A DNA stretch of 64,000 nt. Source: Saccharospirillum sp. (GTDB taxonomy: Bacteria; Pseudomonadota; Gammaproteobacteria; Pseudomonadales; Natronospirillaceae). Location: contig JAIUML010000003.1 of NCBI GenBank assembly GCA_022565595.1, positions 234,409 through 298,408 of the forward strand, written 5' to 3'. The notes under the pieces are model-generated. The model had not been told where the DNA came from and did no database searches. It saw nothing but the letters and a program-made list of their open reading frames with translations. Both the position numbers and the translations under genes were made by a program. Positions within the stretch are counted from its first letter, which is position 1, and the number at the start of each line of letters is the position of its first letter. Shown here one piece after another: positions 46,493 through 54,808 of the stretch.

Positions 46493-46806
46493 GTGACCAA
46501 CAGACCCTGACGGTGACGATCCTCGAGCGCGAATATCGCGTTGCCTGCCCGGAAGGGCAGGAGGCCAAGCTTGAGGAAGCAGCCCGATCTCTTGATCGAA
46601 AGATGAAGGAAATTCGCCGTACTGGCAAGGTGTTTGGTATAGAGCGCATCGCGGTGATGGCGGCCTTGAACCTGACGCGAGAATTGCTCGATCGGGAGCC
46701 CGAAGACAGCGCTGACGGCGAGGCCCTGGCGCGGCTGGAGCAGAAGATCGATAACGCCTTGCCTGAGCAGCTTAATATCCCCATGGAAGTTGACGACCGT
46801 CAGTGA
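46489..46806 (+). CDS. zapA: Cell division protein ZapA
   Basis: A 105-residue protein that bundles FtsZ filaments at mid-cell. The N-terminal dimer domain reads LTVTILEREYRVACPEGQE, followed by the AARSLDRKMKEIR and VFGIERIAVMAALNL helices and a C-terminal coiled coil. It lies just upstream of 6S RNA, the conserved zapA-ssrS-fau order. Confidence 0.95.
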   Translation: MSDQQTLTVTILEREYRVACPEGQEAKLEEAARSLDRKMKEIRRTGKVFGIERIAVMAALNLTRELLDREPEDSADGEALARLEQKIDNALPEQLNIPMEVDDRQ

Positions 46807-46863
46807 TTACAATTTCTTTTTTAAAAATGCGCTTGTCAAGACTGTTATCCGACGCATTTTCAT

Positions 46864-46869
46864 TATAAT
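46864..46869 (+). promoter_or_regulatory. Putative -10 box of 6S RNA
   Basis: TATAAT sits about seven bases before the expected 5' end of 6S RNA. No strong -35 is at the right distance; the best hexamer (CTGTTA) is 16 bases upstream. Confidence 0.5.
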
Positions 46870-46874
46870 GAAGG

Positions 46875-47058
46875 TGTCCCTGGGCTATGCGCCAGTTGTG
46901 CACAGTCCCCGAGCCGATACTCAGAATTCAGGTGTTTCTGCGTTGGCGATGTGAGCATGTCCGCTTGTCGGAAAGCCTAATTTGTCACCAGGGCCACCGC
47001 CTTGAACTTTACGGTTCAGGGTTCTCCCACGGCAGCGGTAGTTTGGGGACTCTATTCT
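46875..47058 (+). ncRNA. ssrS: 6S RNA
   Basis: This gap between zapA and fau holds the 6S RNA gene, which binds sigma-70 RNA polymerase in stationary phase. Segments matching E. coli 6S are CAGTCCCCgAGCCGATA on the 5' arm, GTGAGCATG with a following GAAAGCCT, CCTTGAAC...GGTTCAGGGTT on the 3' arm, and the closing TCCC/GGGGA stem. The ends are estimates from the closing stem, good to about five bases. Position between zapA and fau is the standard one. Confidence 0.9.
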
Positions 47059-47088
47059 TACCCATCAGGGAGAAGGCTACTTTTCCTT

Positions 47089-47691
47089 ATGGCCGATCAT
47101 GAACCTTCCATTGCCCAACAAAAGCGACGTCTGCGCGCTCAGCTCAGAGCACAACGCCGTGCCTTGTCGCCTCGCGAACAGCGAATGGCCGCTGCGGGCA
47201 TTGTTCGGCAACTGCGGCGCAGTGCCCATTATTGTCGCATGAAGCGTGTCGCTCTCTACTGGGCGATGGACGGTGAAGTTAACCTTACTGCACTGATGCG
47301 CCAACTGCACCGGGACGGCAAGGCTGTTTACCTGCCTGTTCTTGATCCGCTCTCCCCCCAATTGAGGTTTCGTCGCTGGCATCCCGGCAGTCGCATGCAG
47401 CCAAACCATTTTGGCATACCGGAACCTGAGGATAGACGAGCTGAACGGCCGGTCTGGTGCCTGGATTGGGTGCTCATGCCATTGGTCGGCTTTGATGCCG
47501 AGGGTGGGCGCCTGGGTATGGGTGGCGGTTTTTACGATCGCACCTTTGCCGATGAGGCGCGTTGGCCCCGACAGCCGCGGCGGCTGGGCATTGCACATGA
47601 GTGTCAGCGAGTGGCGTCGGTACCAAAGGAGGGTTGGGATCTACCGCTGATCGGCGTGATTACAGATCAGCGGTGGTATGGCTCATCCTGA
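47089..47691 (+). CDS. fau: 5-formyltetrahydrofolate cyclo-ligase
   Basis: A 200-residue enzyme that converts 5-formyl-THF to 5,10-methenyl-THF using ATP. The N-terminal KRRLRAQLRAQRRAL helix, the core LYWAMDGEVNLTAL and the signature GRLGMGGGFYDR are present. ATG 47089 is chosen with GGAGAAGG upstream; a longer frame would extend into 6S RNA. In E. coli 6S RNA and this gene (ygfA) are cotranscribed, and that is likely here too. Confidence 0.94.
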   Translation: MADHEPSIAQQKRRLRAQLRAQRRALSPREQRMAAAGIVRQLRRSAHYCRMKRVALYWAMDGEVNLTALMRQLHRDGKAVYLPVLDPLSPQLRFRRWHPGSRMQPNHFGIPEPEDRRAERPVWCLDWVLMPLVGFDAEGGRLGMGGGFYDRTFADEARWPRQPRRLGIAHECQRVASVPKEGWDLPLIGVITDQRWYGSS

Positions 47692-47717
47692 ACGAGATTC
47701 ACCAGTGTTGGCAAGCC

Positions 47718-47876
47718 TCAGTAGCGAGGGTCGCTGCCAAGCATGATGCCGGATGCCTTGGGGTTTACGCTGTTGACGCGTTCCTGGTTTTCCCCCTGAG
47801 TCATCGTACTGAAGGTTACTCCCAAACCCAATATCAGTGCTAGCATGATCAAGATATCTGGTTTACTGCGTTTCAT
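47718..47876 (-). CDS. Small membrane peptide of unknown function (52 residues)
   Basis: A 52-residue open frame starting MKRSKPDILIMLALILGL and ending GIMLGSDPRY. It has a basic N-terminus, one hydrophobic helix (about residues 8-24) and a polar tail. I recall similar very short KKSKPD-type membrane peptides in other gammaproteobacteria, which supports it being real, but could not check. It is convergent with fau, 26 bases away. The ribosome site (GGGAA) is weak. The 214-base gap between fau and the EVE gene holds nothing else. Confidence 0.65.
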   Translation of the reverse strand: MKRSKPDILIMLALILGLGVTFSTMTQGENQERVNSVNPKASGIMLGSDPRY

Positions 47877-48025
47877 AATCTGTACTGATTCCCAGTTTTC
47901 TTGTTATGAGGCGGATGTTAATGGTTTGCCGTTTCAAACGGTCGTTTATACTCGCCTATCCAATGTGGCAAATCTGTGAACAAAGTCAAATATTACTATT
48001 CTTTTTTGGCAAAGATGACGAATTT

Positions 48026-48484
48026 ATGACCAATTGGCTACTGAAAACCGAACCCGACGCTTTTTCCATCGACGACCTGGAGGCTTGTGGTGCCAGGGGT
48101 GAGCCCTGGAACGGCATTCGAAATTATCAGGCCCGGAATTTCCTGAAGCAAATGAAGCCGGAAGATCGGGTGTTGATCTATCACTCCTCCTGCGCTGTGC
48201 CGGGTATTGTCGGCGAGGGCATTGTCATCACTGAACCCTACCCTGATCCAGAGGCACTGGACCCGGAATCACCCTACCATGATCCGAAAAGCAAGGCGGA
48301 TCAACCGCGTTGGTGGGTCGTGGATGTGCGCCATGAACAACATTGGCCAGAGACCGTCACACTGAAAACCATCAAACAACAGCCGGCGTTGTCAGATTTG
48401 CCCTTGTTGAAGCAGAGTCGCCTGTCCATCAGCCCGGTCAGCGATGAGCAGTGGCAGGCATTAGAGCGGCTTTCGAAGCCATGA
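48026..48484 (+). CDS. EVE domain-containing protein
   Basis: A 152-residue EVE-domain protein, a PUA-like fold thought to read modified bases. It starts at ATG 48026 with family motif WLLKTEPDAFSIDDL, then WNGIRNYQARNFLKQM, the aromatic-cage region VLIYHSSCAVPGIVGE, and RWWVVDVRH. In many bacteria this gene sits near the 6S-fau region. Function in vivo is not settled. The cNMP-binding gene follows by 23 bases on the same strand. Confidence 0.92.
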   Translation: MTNWLLKTEPDAFSIDDLEACGARGEPWNGIRNYQARNFLKQMKPEDRVLIYHSSCAVPGIVGEGIVITEPYPDPEALDPESPYHDPKSKADQPRWWVVDVRHEQHWPETVTLKTIKQQPALSDLPLLKQSRLSISPVSDEQWQALERLSKP

Positions 48485-48506
48485 ACGGGCGGGGCGAGAT
48501 GAGGTG

Positions 48507-49010
48507 ATGAACAGAACCCTGATGGACAAGCTCAAGCCCGTCAATTATACCCCCCTGGAAGTGGCCGAGTTGATCGACAAGACCAATTGGGCGAACGAAT
48601 TCGGCTGGGAAGAAATTCGCAAACTGGGCGCTTACTTTACAACCTATCAGGTCAGTAAAGGCACAGTGATTTTTTACGAAGGGGCACGCGCCGATTATAT
48701 GGGGTTGATCATCAGCGGCAAGATTCGTATCAGTAAAACATCGCCGGATCGCTCCGTGCGGCCACTGGTGGTGTTGACCGAATCCCAGACCTTTGGTGAG
48801 CAGTCCTTGATCGACGGCGAACCGCGCTCTGGCCTGGCGGAGGCGATAGCGGACACCACCTTTGTGATTACCAGTCGACGGCAGCTGTTCCGCATGGCGG
48901 AGGAAGAGCCGGAACTGGCGTTCAAGGTGTTATGGAAAATTTCTCGGATGATCAGTCAGCGACTGCGGCACACCAGCCTGAAGCTGCTCGACTCTACGCG
49001 GTTGTCATGA
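48507..49010 (+). CDS. Stand-alone cyclic-nucleotide-binding domain protein
   Basis: A 167-residue protein consisting of a single cNMP-binding fold (about 45-155): GAYFTTYQVSKGTVIFYEGARADYMG, GKIRIS, and the phosphate-binding cassette-like FGEQSLIDGEPRSGLAEAI. The Glu and Arg of the cAMP-binding cassette are kept (GEQSLIDGEPRSG). There is no HTH, so it is not a Crp-type transcription factor. It may regulate a partner by binding cAMP or c-di-GMP. ATG 48507 is chosen over an adjacent GTG. Confidence 0.85.
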   Translation: MNRTLMDKLKPVNYTPLEVAELIDKTNWANEFGWEEIRKLGAYFTTYQVSKGTVIFYEGARADYMGLIISGKIRISKTSPDRSVRPLVVLTESQTFGEQSLIDGEPRSGLAEAIADTTFVITSRRQLFRMAEEEPELAFKVLWKISRMISQRLRHTSLKLLDSTRLS

Positions 49011-49030
49011 TGGTTGTCTGTAGTCGACGT

Positions 49031-49097
49031 TGCGGGTGCAAGCCCGCTTGAAGAACAGTCGGTTGATGCCGACAGCGTCGATGAGGATATCGACGCT
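49031..49097 (+). repeat. REP-like intergenic repeat, family B copy 2
   Basis: A 67-base element just after the cNMP gene, related along its length to 13311-13378. It has the hairpin GCGGG-tgcaag-CCCGC, then GTCGG-ttgatg-CCGAC, and the shared tail GATATCGACGCT. The stem sequences are kept while the loops and spacer vary. Confidence 0.7.
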
Positions 49098-49110
49098 CCA
49101 GCCGCAAGAA

Positions 49111-49614
49111 TCAGAAACGGTAATCCAGACCCAGGCTGGTGATCGGGAAGCCTAATCGAACGTTCAGTGCCAGGGTGTCACTGAAATAGTAGCGCGTACC
49201 TATTTGGCCGCCACCTGTTATTCCTGAACCATAGCTGCCGGCATAGCCGCTTTCAACATTGATCAGATTGTAACCCACAGTCAGGCCACCATAGGGCTGC
49301 AACTGGCCCAGATCAGGGGTGTAGTAGTTCAGGTTGACCATGGCCCCAACAAAGGTATGGCTGACGCTCCAGGTGGATGAGTAGGTGTAATTGGTGTAAA
49401 TACCGGTGATGCCAGCACTGAGATTGATGTTGGTGGCAATGTCGTCAATCATGCCACGCTCAAAACTGCCGCCCACTGTTACACCGCCCCAGCCTACACC
49501 CAGGCCAAGAGACCCACCTACGACCGAGTCGCCCTCATTGAGTTGCCTTGCATCTGCTGCGCTGAACAGCAGCGCCAGTGGGATGGCCGTCAGTATCACT
49601 TTTAGTCGAAGCAT
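49111..49614 (-). CDS. Small outer-membrane beta-barrel protein
   Basis: A 167-residue exported protein with signal peptide (residues 1-22, ending ADA). The mature part is Gly/Tyr-rich with alternating strands (GGSLGLGVGWGGVTVGG, YTNYTYSSTWSVSHTF) and ends LGLDYRF with a terminal Phe, the BAM recognition signature of outer-membrane barrels. About eight strands fit the length. The ligand or role is unknown. It is monocistronic, upstream of the family B repeat. Confidence 0.8.
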   Translation of the reverse strand: MLRLKVILTAIPLALLFSAADARQLNEGDSVVGGSLGLGVGWGGVTVGGSFERGMIDDIATNINLSAGITGIYTNYTYSSTWSVSHTFVGAMVNLNYYTPDLGQLQPYGGLTVGYNLINVESGYAGSYGSGITGGGQIGTRYYFSDTLALNVRLGFPITSLGLDYRF

Positions 49615-49685
49615 TTTTCAGTTCCTTTTAATCAGAATTTGAGTCGCCGAAGAGGCTGACAGCATCTAGTCAGATCGGCATGAAT

Positions 49686-49698
49686 TGACCAGTGGTCA
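49686..49698. promoter_or_regulatory. Palindrome upstream of the outer-membrane barrel gene
   Basis: TGACCA-g-TGGTCA is a perfect palindrome about 70 bases upstream of the minus-strand barrel gene start, in an AT-rich gap. It is operator-like; no regulator is adjacent. Confidence 0.35.
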
Positions 49699-49833
49699 GA
49701 CATTCTCAATGACATGCAATATTTCGGCCGGCATTCAAATCATTGATTTTAATAGATTTTTCTACGGAAGGATTTTGGGGTGTAAGATTGATCGACGGTT
49801 TATAGCTGATGTGTAATCGAACTTCCATGCCAA

Positions 49834-50589
49834 TCACAACCAGCGATACACGATCAGGCCTAGCCACTCATGCAATGTCTGACTGCTGGACTGCAAGGCC
49901 TGAGCGTTGGGCACCCAGTCCAGCAATCGAGCCTCCCGCTCTCTGGGTAAACGCGTTGGCGCGGCAATGACTTCGAAACCTGCCTGCTCAAAGGAAAGAA
50001 CCGAGCGTGGCATATGAAAGGACTCAGTGACCAGTGCGATTCGGCGAACACCCTCTGGCAGCAGCATCTCGGCACTGAACTGGGCGTTTTCAGCGGTAGT
50101 GCGGCTGCGCGTCTCGCGCCAGCGAGTGGACACCTGAAAACTCTGCGCCAGATCCAGCGCCATGGCATCGGCCAGGGTCGGGCCTTCACTGTCGAAGACT
50201 CGCCCGCCGGATACCAGTATCGGCAAGCCGGTCTGGCGGTGCAGAAAAGCGCCATAGCGCAGTCGCATCAGGGTATTGCTGTCGGGCGCGGCGTATCCCA
50301 GTTCCTGAGGGGTCGCTTCCATCCCGCCGGCAAGAATCACTATGGCTTGAGCCTGCCGATCCAGCTCAGCCAGTTGCGCAAAGGACAACGCCGGATATTG
50401 CTCGAGCACACGGCTGAGTTGCTGGCTGATCCAGGGTGTGGACAACAACCATAGGCTGACCACCGCCACTGCCAACAGGTTGCGCGCCAGACGCGGAAAA
50501 CGCTGCCACAGCAGGGCTGCGGTGAACATCATCAGCAGGTTGATGGCCGGTGGTAACAGCAGCAGTTTGGCCAGATAACGCAGAATCAT
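49834..50589 (-). CDS. DUF218/ElyC-YdcF family protein
   Basis: A 251-residue inner-membrane protein with two N-terminal helices (about 8-28 and 36-55) and a DUF218 domain with a Rossmann-like fold. The motifs are AIVILAGG, GLPILVSGGR, the RSRTTAENAQFSAEML signature and IALVTESFHMPRSVLSFEQAG. ElyC affects peptidoglycan precursor metabolism in E. coli, which is the best analogy. Its start overlaps the stop of modF by four bases, an odd pairing that implies cotranslation. Confidence 0.9.
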   Translation of the reverse strand: MILRYLAKLLLLPPAINLLMMFTAALLWQRFPRLARNLLAVAVVSLWLLSTPWISQQLSRVLEQYPALSFAQLAELDRQAQAIVILAGGMEATPQELGYAAPDSNTLMRLRYGAFLHRQTGLPILVSGGRVFDSEGPTLADAMALDLAQSFQVSTRWRETRSRTTAENAQFSAEMLLPEGVRRIALVTESFHMPRSVLSFEQAGFEVIAAPTRLPREREARLLDWVPNAQALQSSSQTLHEWLGLIVYRWL

Positions 50590-52040
50590 GCGGTTTCTAT
50601 TTGGTAAAGGGGGCCAGTTGCCGGGTGCTTGTGAAAGACCAGGCGCTGGCGAATAAGCGACAGATGTTCATCTTCGCGATGGCTGACAAACAACAGAGTG
50701 GTCGGGCCGTTGTCGAGAATGCGTTCTACCGCAGCCAGTACCCGAAAGCGGTTGACGTCGTCCAGCCCCTGGGTAGGTTCATCCAGAATCAGCAAGGGCG
50801 GCTGCTTGATCAGCGCTCTGGCGATCAACACCAGCCGCTGTTCACCACTCGAAAGGCTGCGAAAGGCGGCATTGGCCCTGTCGGCCAGACCGACCAGTTC
50901 GAGCCAGGCCATGGCAAGGTGATGCTCCTTTTCACCGGTGGCCTGGTACACGCCAATGGAATCGGTCAGCCCGGACACCACAGCAGTCAGGGCGTTGCCC
51001 GGGACTCGGTAATCCCGATGCAAATGCCCGGAGACCAGTCCCAGATGTTTCTTGATGTCCCAGATGCTTTCGCCGCGCCCACGTCGATAGCCAAAGACCG
51101 TCAGGTTGTTGGCGTAGCACTGCGGGTGGTCGCCACTGACCAGGCTCAACAGGGTCGATTTGCCACAGCCATTGGGGCCCTGAATCTGCGTATGCTGGCC
51201 GGGCAGCAGAGACCAGTCCAGCCCCTCGAATTGAACGCCGGTGGCGTATTCGACCCGGCCCTGGTGAAGCTCGACCAGAGGCCGATCCTCGGGCCATTGT
51301 GGCAACTGAAAATCGGACTGGCGCGGCGGCAGTTCAAAGTCGTTGATGTACGACAGGTCCAGCGCGGCCTGCCAGTCTGGGTGAGTATTCACTTTGCTCA
51401 TTGGGCCGGTCAAGCGCAGTTGACCACGGTCTAGCAGCGCGAGGTGGCTGGCCCAGTCGGGAATGTCATGGCGCTGATTGACCAGCAACATCAACCACAG
51501 TCCCGAGCGCGCGAGATCACCCAGAATGCGGAACAGGTCCTGGCGGGCATTGATGTCCAGGCCCTCGAAGGGCTCATCCAGCAAAAGTAGATCCGGCGCT
51601 TCCAGCAGTGCTCGTGCAAGCATGACCTTGCGGCCTTCGCCGCTGCTGAGCAGGCGGTAACCCCGGCTGAGCAAGGGAGTCAGCCCTAACTGCTCTGCCA
51701 GAGCTACACATTGGTCGTTCCAGCCATGTACCTCGGCAAGCAGGTCCTGCACGGTTGTACCCGGGTCCAACTGGTCGCTGAAATCGGTATCGTCGTTGTA
51801 CAGTTCCAGTTCGTACAAATCCTGCTGGCTTTCCAGCGACAACCAATGCACCCGCGCTGGGCGCTGTTCAATGTGGCCTCCAGTTGGCACCAACTCACCG
51901 CATAAAAGCCTGGCTAACTGGCTTTTACCGCTGCCATTGGCGCCCAGTACGACCCAGGTCTCACCCGGTGACACGTGCCAGTCGGCAACAAAAAGCGGGA
52001 GGCCTTTATTGGGCGAAGAGTGCAGGTTGGCAAGGCGCAT
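50586..52040 (-). CDS. modF: ModF-type tandem ABC ATPase
   Basis: A 484-residue soluble protein with two ABC ATPase domains and no membrane part. Walker A motifs are LGANGSGKSQLARL and GPNGCGKSTLLSL, signature motifs are LLSSGEGRKVMLARAL and LSSGEQRLVLIARAL, and both Walker B strands end LLLDEP or LILDEP. It matches E. coli ModF throughout, including SGDHPQCYANNLTVFG and ESIWDIKKHLG. ModF function is unclear although it was named for the molybdate locus. No modABC or other molybdate genes are adjacent. Confidence 0.92.
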   Translation of the reverse strand: MRLANLHSSPNKGLPLFVADWHVSPGETWVVLGANGSGKSQLARLLCGELVPTGGHIEQRPARVHWLSLESQQDLYELELYNDDTDFSDQLDPGTTVQDLLAEVHGWNDQCVALAEQLGLTPLLSRGYRLLSSGEGRKVMLARALLEAPDLLLLDEPFEGLDINARQDLFRILGDLARSGLWLMLLVNQRHDIPDWASHLALLDRGQLRLTGPMSKVNTHPDWQAALDLSYINDFELPPRQSDFQLPQWPEDRPLVELHQGRVEYATGVQFEGLDWSLLPGQHTQIQGPNGCGKSTLLSLVSGDHPQCYANNLTVFGYRRGRGESIWDIKKHLGLVSGHLHRDYRVPGNALTAVVSGLTDSIGVYQATGEKEHHLAMAWLELVGLADRANAAFRSLSSGEQRLVLIARALIKQPPLLILDEPTQGLDDVNRFRVLAAVERILDNGPTTLLFVSHREDEHLSLIRQRLVFHKHPATGPLYQIETA

Positions 52041-52117
52041 TGGGTTGTCCTTAATGGAAAGGGGCTTACGCTAAGCATCCGGGCTTGAATAATCAAGCCT
52101 ACAAAGGTGGGAACCGC

Positions 52118-53218
52118 TCAGCTGAGGGTTTTGCGAATCAACACCGCAGCCCGGTAGCGTCCCTTGCCGTAACGGGTCATGACATCCAGCTCGTGCCGAA
52201 ACACCGGCATGAAATGGTTGTCGAAAGCGGATTGGTCCAGGTCTTCGTCGACGTCCGGGTCGTTGAGAAAGGCGTGATCCTCGTCCAGACCGACCAGCCA
52301 GACCCAATGCGGTGCCTTGTTGCGGTTCAGCCGCCAAGTGCTGATCAACAGCAGGATTTCCCAGCCTTCTGCGCGCAAAGAAGGAATCTCGGCCATGGTC
52401 AATTCCTGTTGGCGCAGCGGTACCTGCTGTTGCTGACATTGCTCGATGAAGTCGTGATGCACCAGCGACATGATCTCGCGCTTGTCAGTGGAGCGGACGC
52501 TGTCGAGGAAGGGGGCCTGCAAGTGCGTTGCCCAAACTTCCGCCTCGAAGCCACGCGCCCGCGCTGCCAGAGCCAGACCAAAGGGCGATGTGCCGCCAAG
52601 GCCTGTCGTCATGTAGATGGTGGTGGCTTCACGCCACAGCTGCAATTCCGTCTGCCGGTTCAACGGGACCCTGGCATCCCGCTGATGCATGGCCATCATC
52701 AGCGCCGCCGGGCCACAGGTGAAGGGCGTACTTTGCGGATAATAGGGCAGGTTTTTCGGTCGTGGGTGAGAAGGGTGCAGCCGTTTTTCCATCAGCAGGG
52801 CGGCAGCGCCGTCTTCATAATAGCCCTTGCGCTCACCCACCCGGCGGTAGCCATTGCGCCGATAAAGGGCGATAGCGCCCTGGTTGTCGGTTCGGACTTC
52901 GAGCCGAATAAAACGGCATTCATCGGTCTCGGCCTGAGCTTCAAGCGCCACCAGCAAGGCATAGCCCAGCCCCTGGCCTTGGGCTTCTGGCGCTATGGCC
53001 AGCGAATAGAGCCGAGCCAGGCTGGTGCCTCGGTGACGCAACAGCAGGCCATAACCCACCAGATGCCCATCATCGCCCTCTGCGACCAGGAGGCGATTGG
53101 CATCGCCTTTCAAAAAACGACGGAAACTCCGCTCGCTGATGCGGTCGCCGCTGAAACAGCGTTGCTCAAGTTGAACCAGAAGGGAATGATCGGCTTGTAC
53201 AGCAGGCCGGATGCGCAT
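52118..53218 (-). CDS. GNAT acetyltransferase fused to C39-like peptidase
   Basis: A 366-residue two-domain protein. Residues 1-150 are a RimI-like GNAT domain (acetyl-CoA loop APEAQGQGLGYALL; NQGAIALYRRNGYRRVGER). Residues about 160-366 form a C39-like cysteine peptidase: nucleophile Cys in STPFTCGPAALMMAM, His in KAPHWVWLVGLD and Asp in HAFLNDPDVDED. No ABC exporter is attached, unlike bacteriocin C39 peptidases. It is divergent from an ATP-grasp ligase gene with 144 bases between. I recall this fusion being found next to such ligases in other proteobacteria, and its role as unknown. Confidence 0.88.
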   Translation of the reverse strand: MRIRPAVQADHSLLVQLEQRCFSGDRISERSFRRFLKGDANRLLVAEGDDGHLVGYGLLLRHRGTSLARLYSLAIAPEAQGQGLGYALLVALEAQAETDECRFIRLEVRTDNQGAIALYRRNGYRRVGERKGYYEDGAAALLMEKRLHPSHPRPKNLPYYPQSTPFTCGPAALMMAMHQRDARVPLNRQTELQLWREATTIYMTTGLGGTSPFGLALAARARGFEAEVWATHLQAPFLDSVRSTDKREIMSLVHHDFIEQCQQQQVPLRQQELTMAEIPSLRAEGWEILLLISTWRLNRNKAPHWVWLVGLDEDHAFLNDPDVDEDLDQSAFDNHFMPVFRHELDVMTRYGKGRYRAAVLIRKTLS

Positions 53219-53362
53219 GGGTGACTACCTGTTGGTGTGCGGTGCGGTCGGAGAGGCCCTTTACAATACAGTGTAAGGCCAATCATTAAAAAGATATTGA
53301 GAATTTTTTGGGTTGGATCAGACTAATGTTGTCTCAAACGCCACAATACAACAAGGAATCCC

Positions 53363-54808
53363 GTGACCAAACTCAGCATCATAGTAGACCAGTCCAGCGA
53401 CTGGAAAGCCTATTACCCGACCGAAGATCTGGATACGGCGGAGCATTACCTCGACCAGGCGGGGCTGGAGCCGCAGCGGGTGATCAACCTGTGTCGGACC
53501 TACAAGTACATGAGCCGCGGCTACTATGTGTCGTTGTTGGCGGAAGCGCGCGGGCACAAGGTGATTCCCTCGGTCAAGGCGCTAACCGATCTGGCTCAGC
53601 CTGGTATTTTTGGTGTCTTTGATGAAAGCACCAATAAGGTGTTGAACAAGGTGGCAGGCGAGGCGAAACAGCTCAGCTGGCGGGTCTTTTTTGGCGAGAG
53701 TGAGCAGGCGGAGTTGGCGGATTTGTCGCGCCAGTTGTTTGAGCGTTTTCCGCTGCCCATTCTTCAGGTGACCTTTCAGCGTAAGGCGGATTGGCAACTG
53801 TCCTCCATCAAAGCCGTTGGCCTGAACAAGCTGACCGAAGCGGAGGAGACGCGCTTTGCAGCCAGCCTCGAGAAATTCTCGCGCAAGATCTGGCGGGCGC
53901 CGCGCAGCAAACGCAGCTACCGTTATGATCTGGCCATCCTGGTGAACCCGAAAGAAGCCATGCCACCGAGCGACAAGGGTGCTTTGCGCAAGTTCGAGAA
54001 GGCGGCCAAGCGTCACGGCATGGACGTGGATTTTATTCATCCAACGGATTATTTCCGCTTGGCGGAATACGATGCATTGTTCATTCGGGAAACCACCAAT
54101 GTGAATCACCACACCTATCGTTTTTCCCGCAAGGCGGCGCACGAAGGCATGGTGGTGATGGACGACCCGGACAGCATTCTGCGTTGCACCAACAAGATCT
54201 ATTTGTCGGATCTGATCAACCATCGCAAACTCCCTGCACCCAAGAGCCGAGTCATTTCCCATGCGAACGAAGCCATGGTTCGTGACCTGAGCGCCGATCT
54301 GGGGTTCCCCATGGTGTTGAAGATTCCTGATGGCTCTTTCTCGCGGGGGGTCATCAAGGCCAGAGATCCAGCCGAATTGAAGGCGACAGCGGCGGACTTG
54401 TTGAAGCAGAGCGCCATTATTCTGGCCCAGGCTTTTGTGCCGACGGACTACGACTGGCGTATTGGCGTGCTCAATGGCCGTGCCATCTATGCCTGCCGAT
54501 ACTTCATGGCCAAGGGGCATTGGCAGATCTACAACCATTCGGCCAAGCCCAGCCAGCAGAGTGGTGGCTTTGAAACCCTGCCCACTCATGAAGCACCGCG
54601 TGCGGTGCTCAAGGCCGCGTTGGAAGTGGCCAGTGCTTTTGGCGATGGGCTTTATGGGGTCGACCTCAAGCAGAAAGGCGATGAGGTTTACATCATCGAA
54701 GTCAACGACAACCCGTCCATTGATTCGGATGTCGAAGATGCCTGGTCGGGCGATGGCTTGTACGACACCATTATGGGCGAGTTTCGCCAGCGCCTGGATC
54801 GGCGGTAA
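53363..54808 (+). CDS. RimK-like ATP-grasp ligase with RLAN domain
   Basis: A 481-residue protein starting at GTG 53363 with AAGGA upstream. Residues 1-150 match the RimK-like N-terminal (RLAN) domain ([39 protein letters not shown]). The ATP-grasp core follows (about 230-475), with [37 protein letters not shown] and the metal-binding end [18 protein letters not shown]. Such enzymes join amino acids or peptides by amide bonds. The substrate is unknown. Its 3' end overlaps the convergent kinase gene by 38 bases. Confidence 0.9.
   Translation: MTKLSIIVDQSSDWKAYYPTEDLDTAEHYLDQAGLEPQRVINLCRTYKYMSRGYYVSLLAEARGHKVIPSVKALTDLAQPGIFGVFDESTNKVLNKVAGEAKQLSWRVFFGESEQAELADLSRQLFERFPLPILQVTFQRKADWQLSSIKAVGLNKLTEAEETRFAASLEKFSRKIWRAPRSKRSYRYDLAILVNPKEAMPPSDKGALRKFEKAAKRHGMDVDFIHPTDYFRLAEYDALFIRETTNVNHHTYRFSRKAAHEGMVVMDDPDSILRCTNKIYLSDLINHRKLPAPKSRVISHANEAMVRDLSADLGFPMVLKIPDGSFSRGVIKARDPAELKATAADLLKQSAIILAQAFVPTDYDWRIGVLNGRAIYACRYFMAKGHWQIYNHSAKPSQQSGGFETLPTHEAPRAVLKAALEVASAFGDGLYGVDLKQKGDEVYIIEVNDNPSIDSDVEDAWSGDGLYDTIMGEFRQRLDRR

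Noticed and set aside
49834..54808. RiPP/bacteriocin export locus based on the C39 peptidase
   Set aside because: The C39-like domain is fused to GNAT and not to an ABC exporter, and no double-glycine leader peptide gene is visible nearby.
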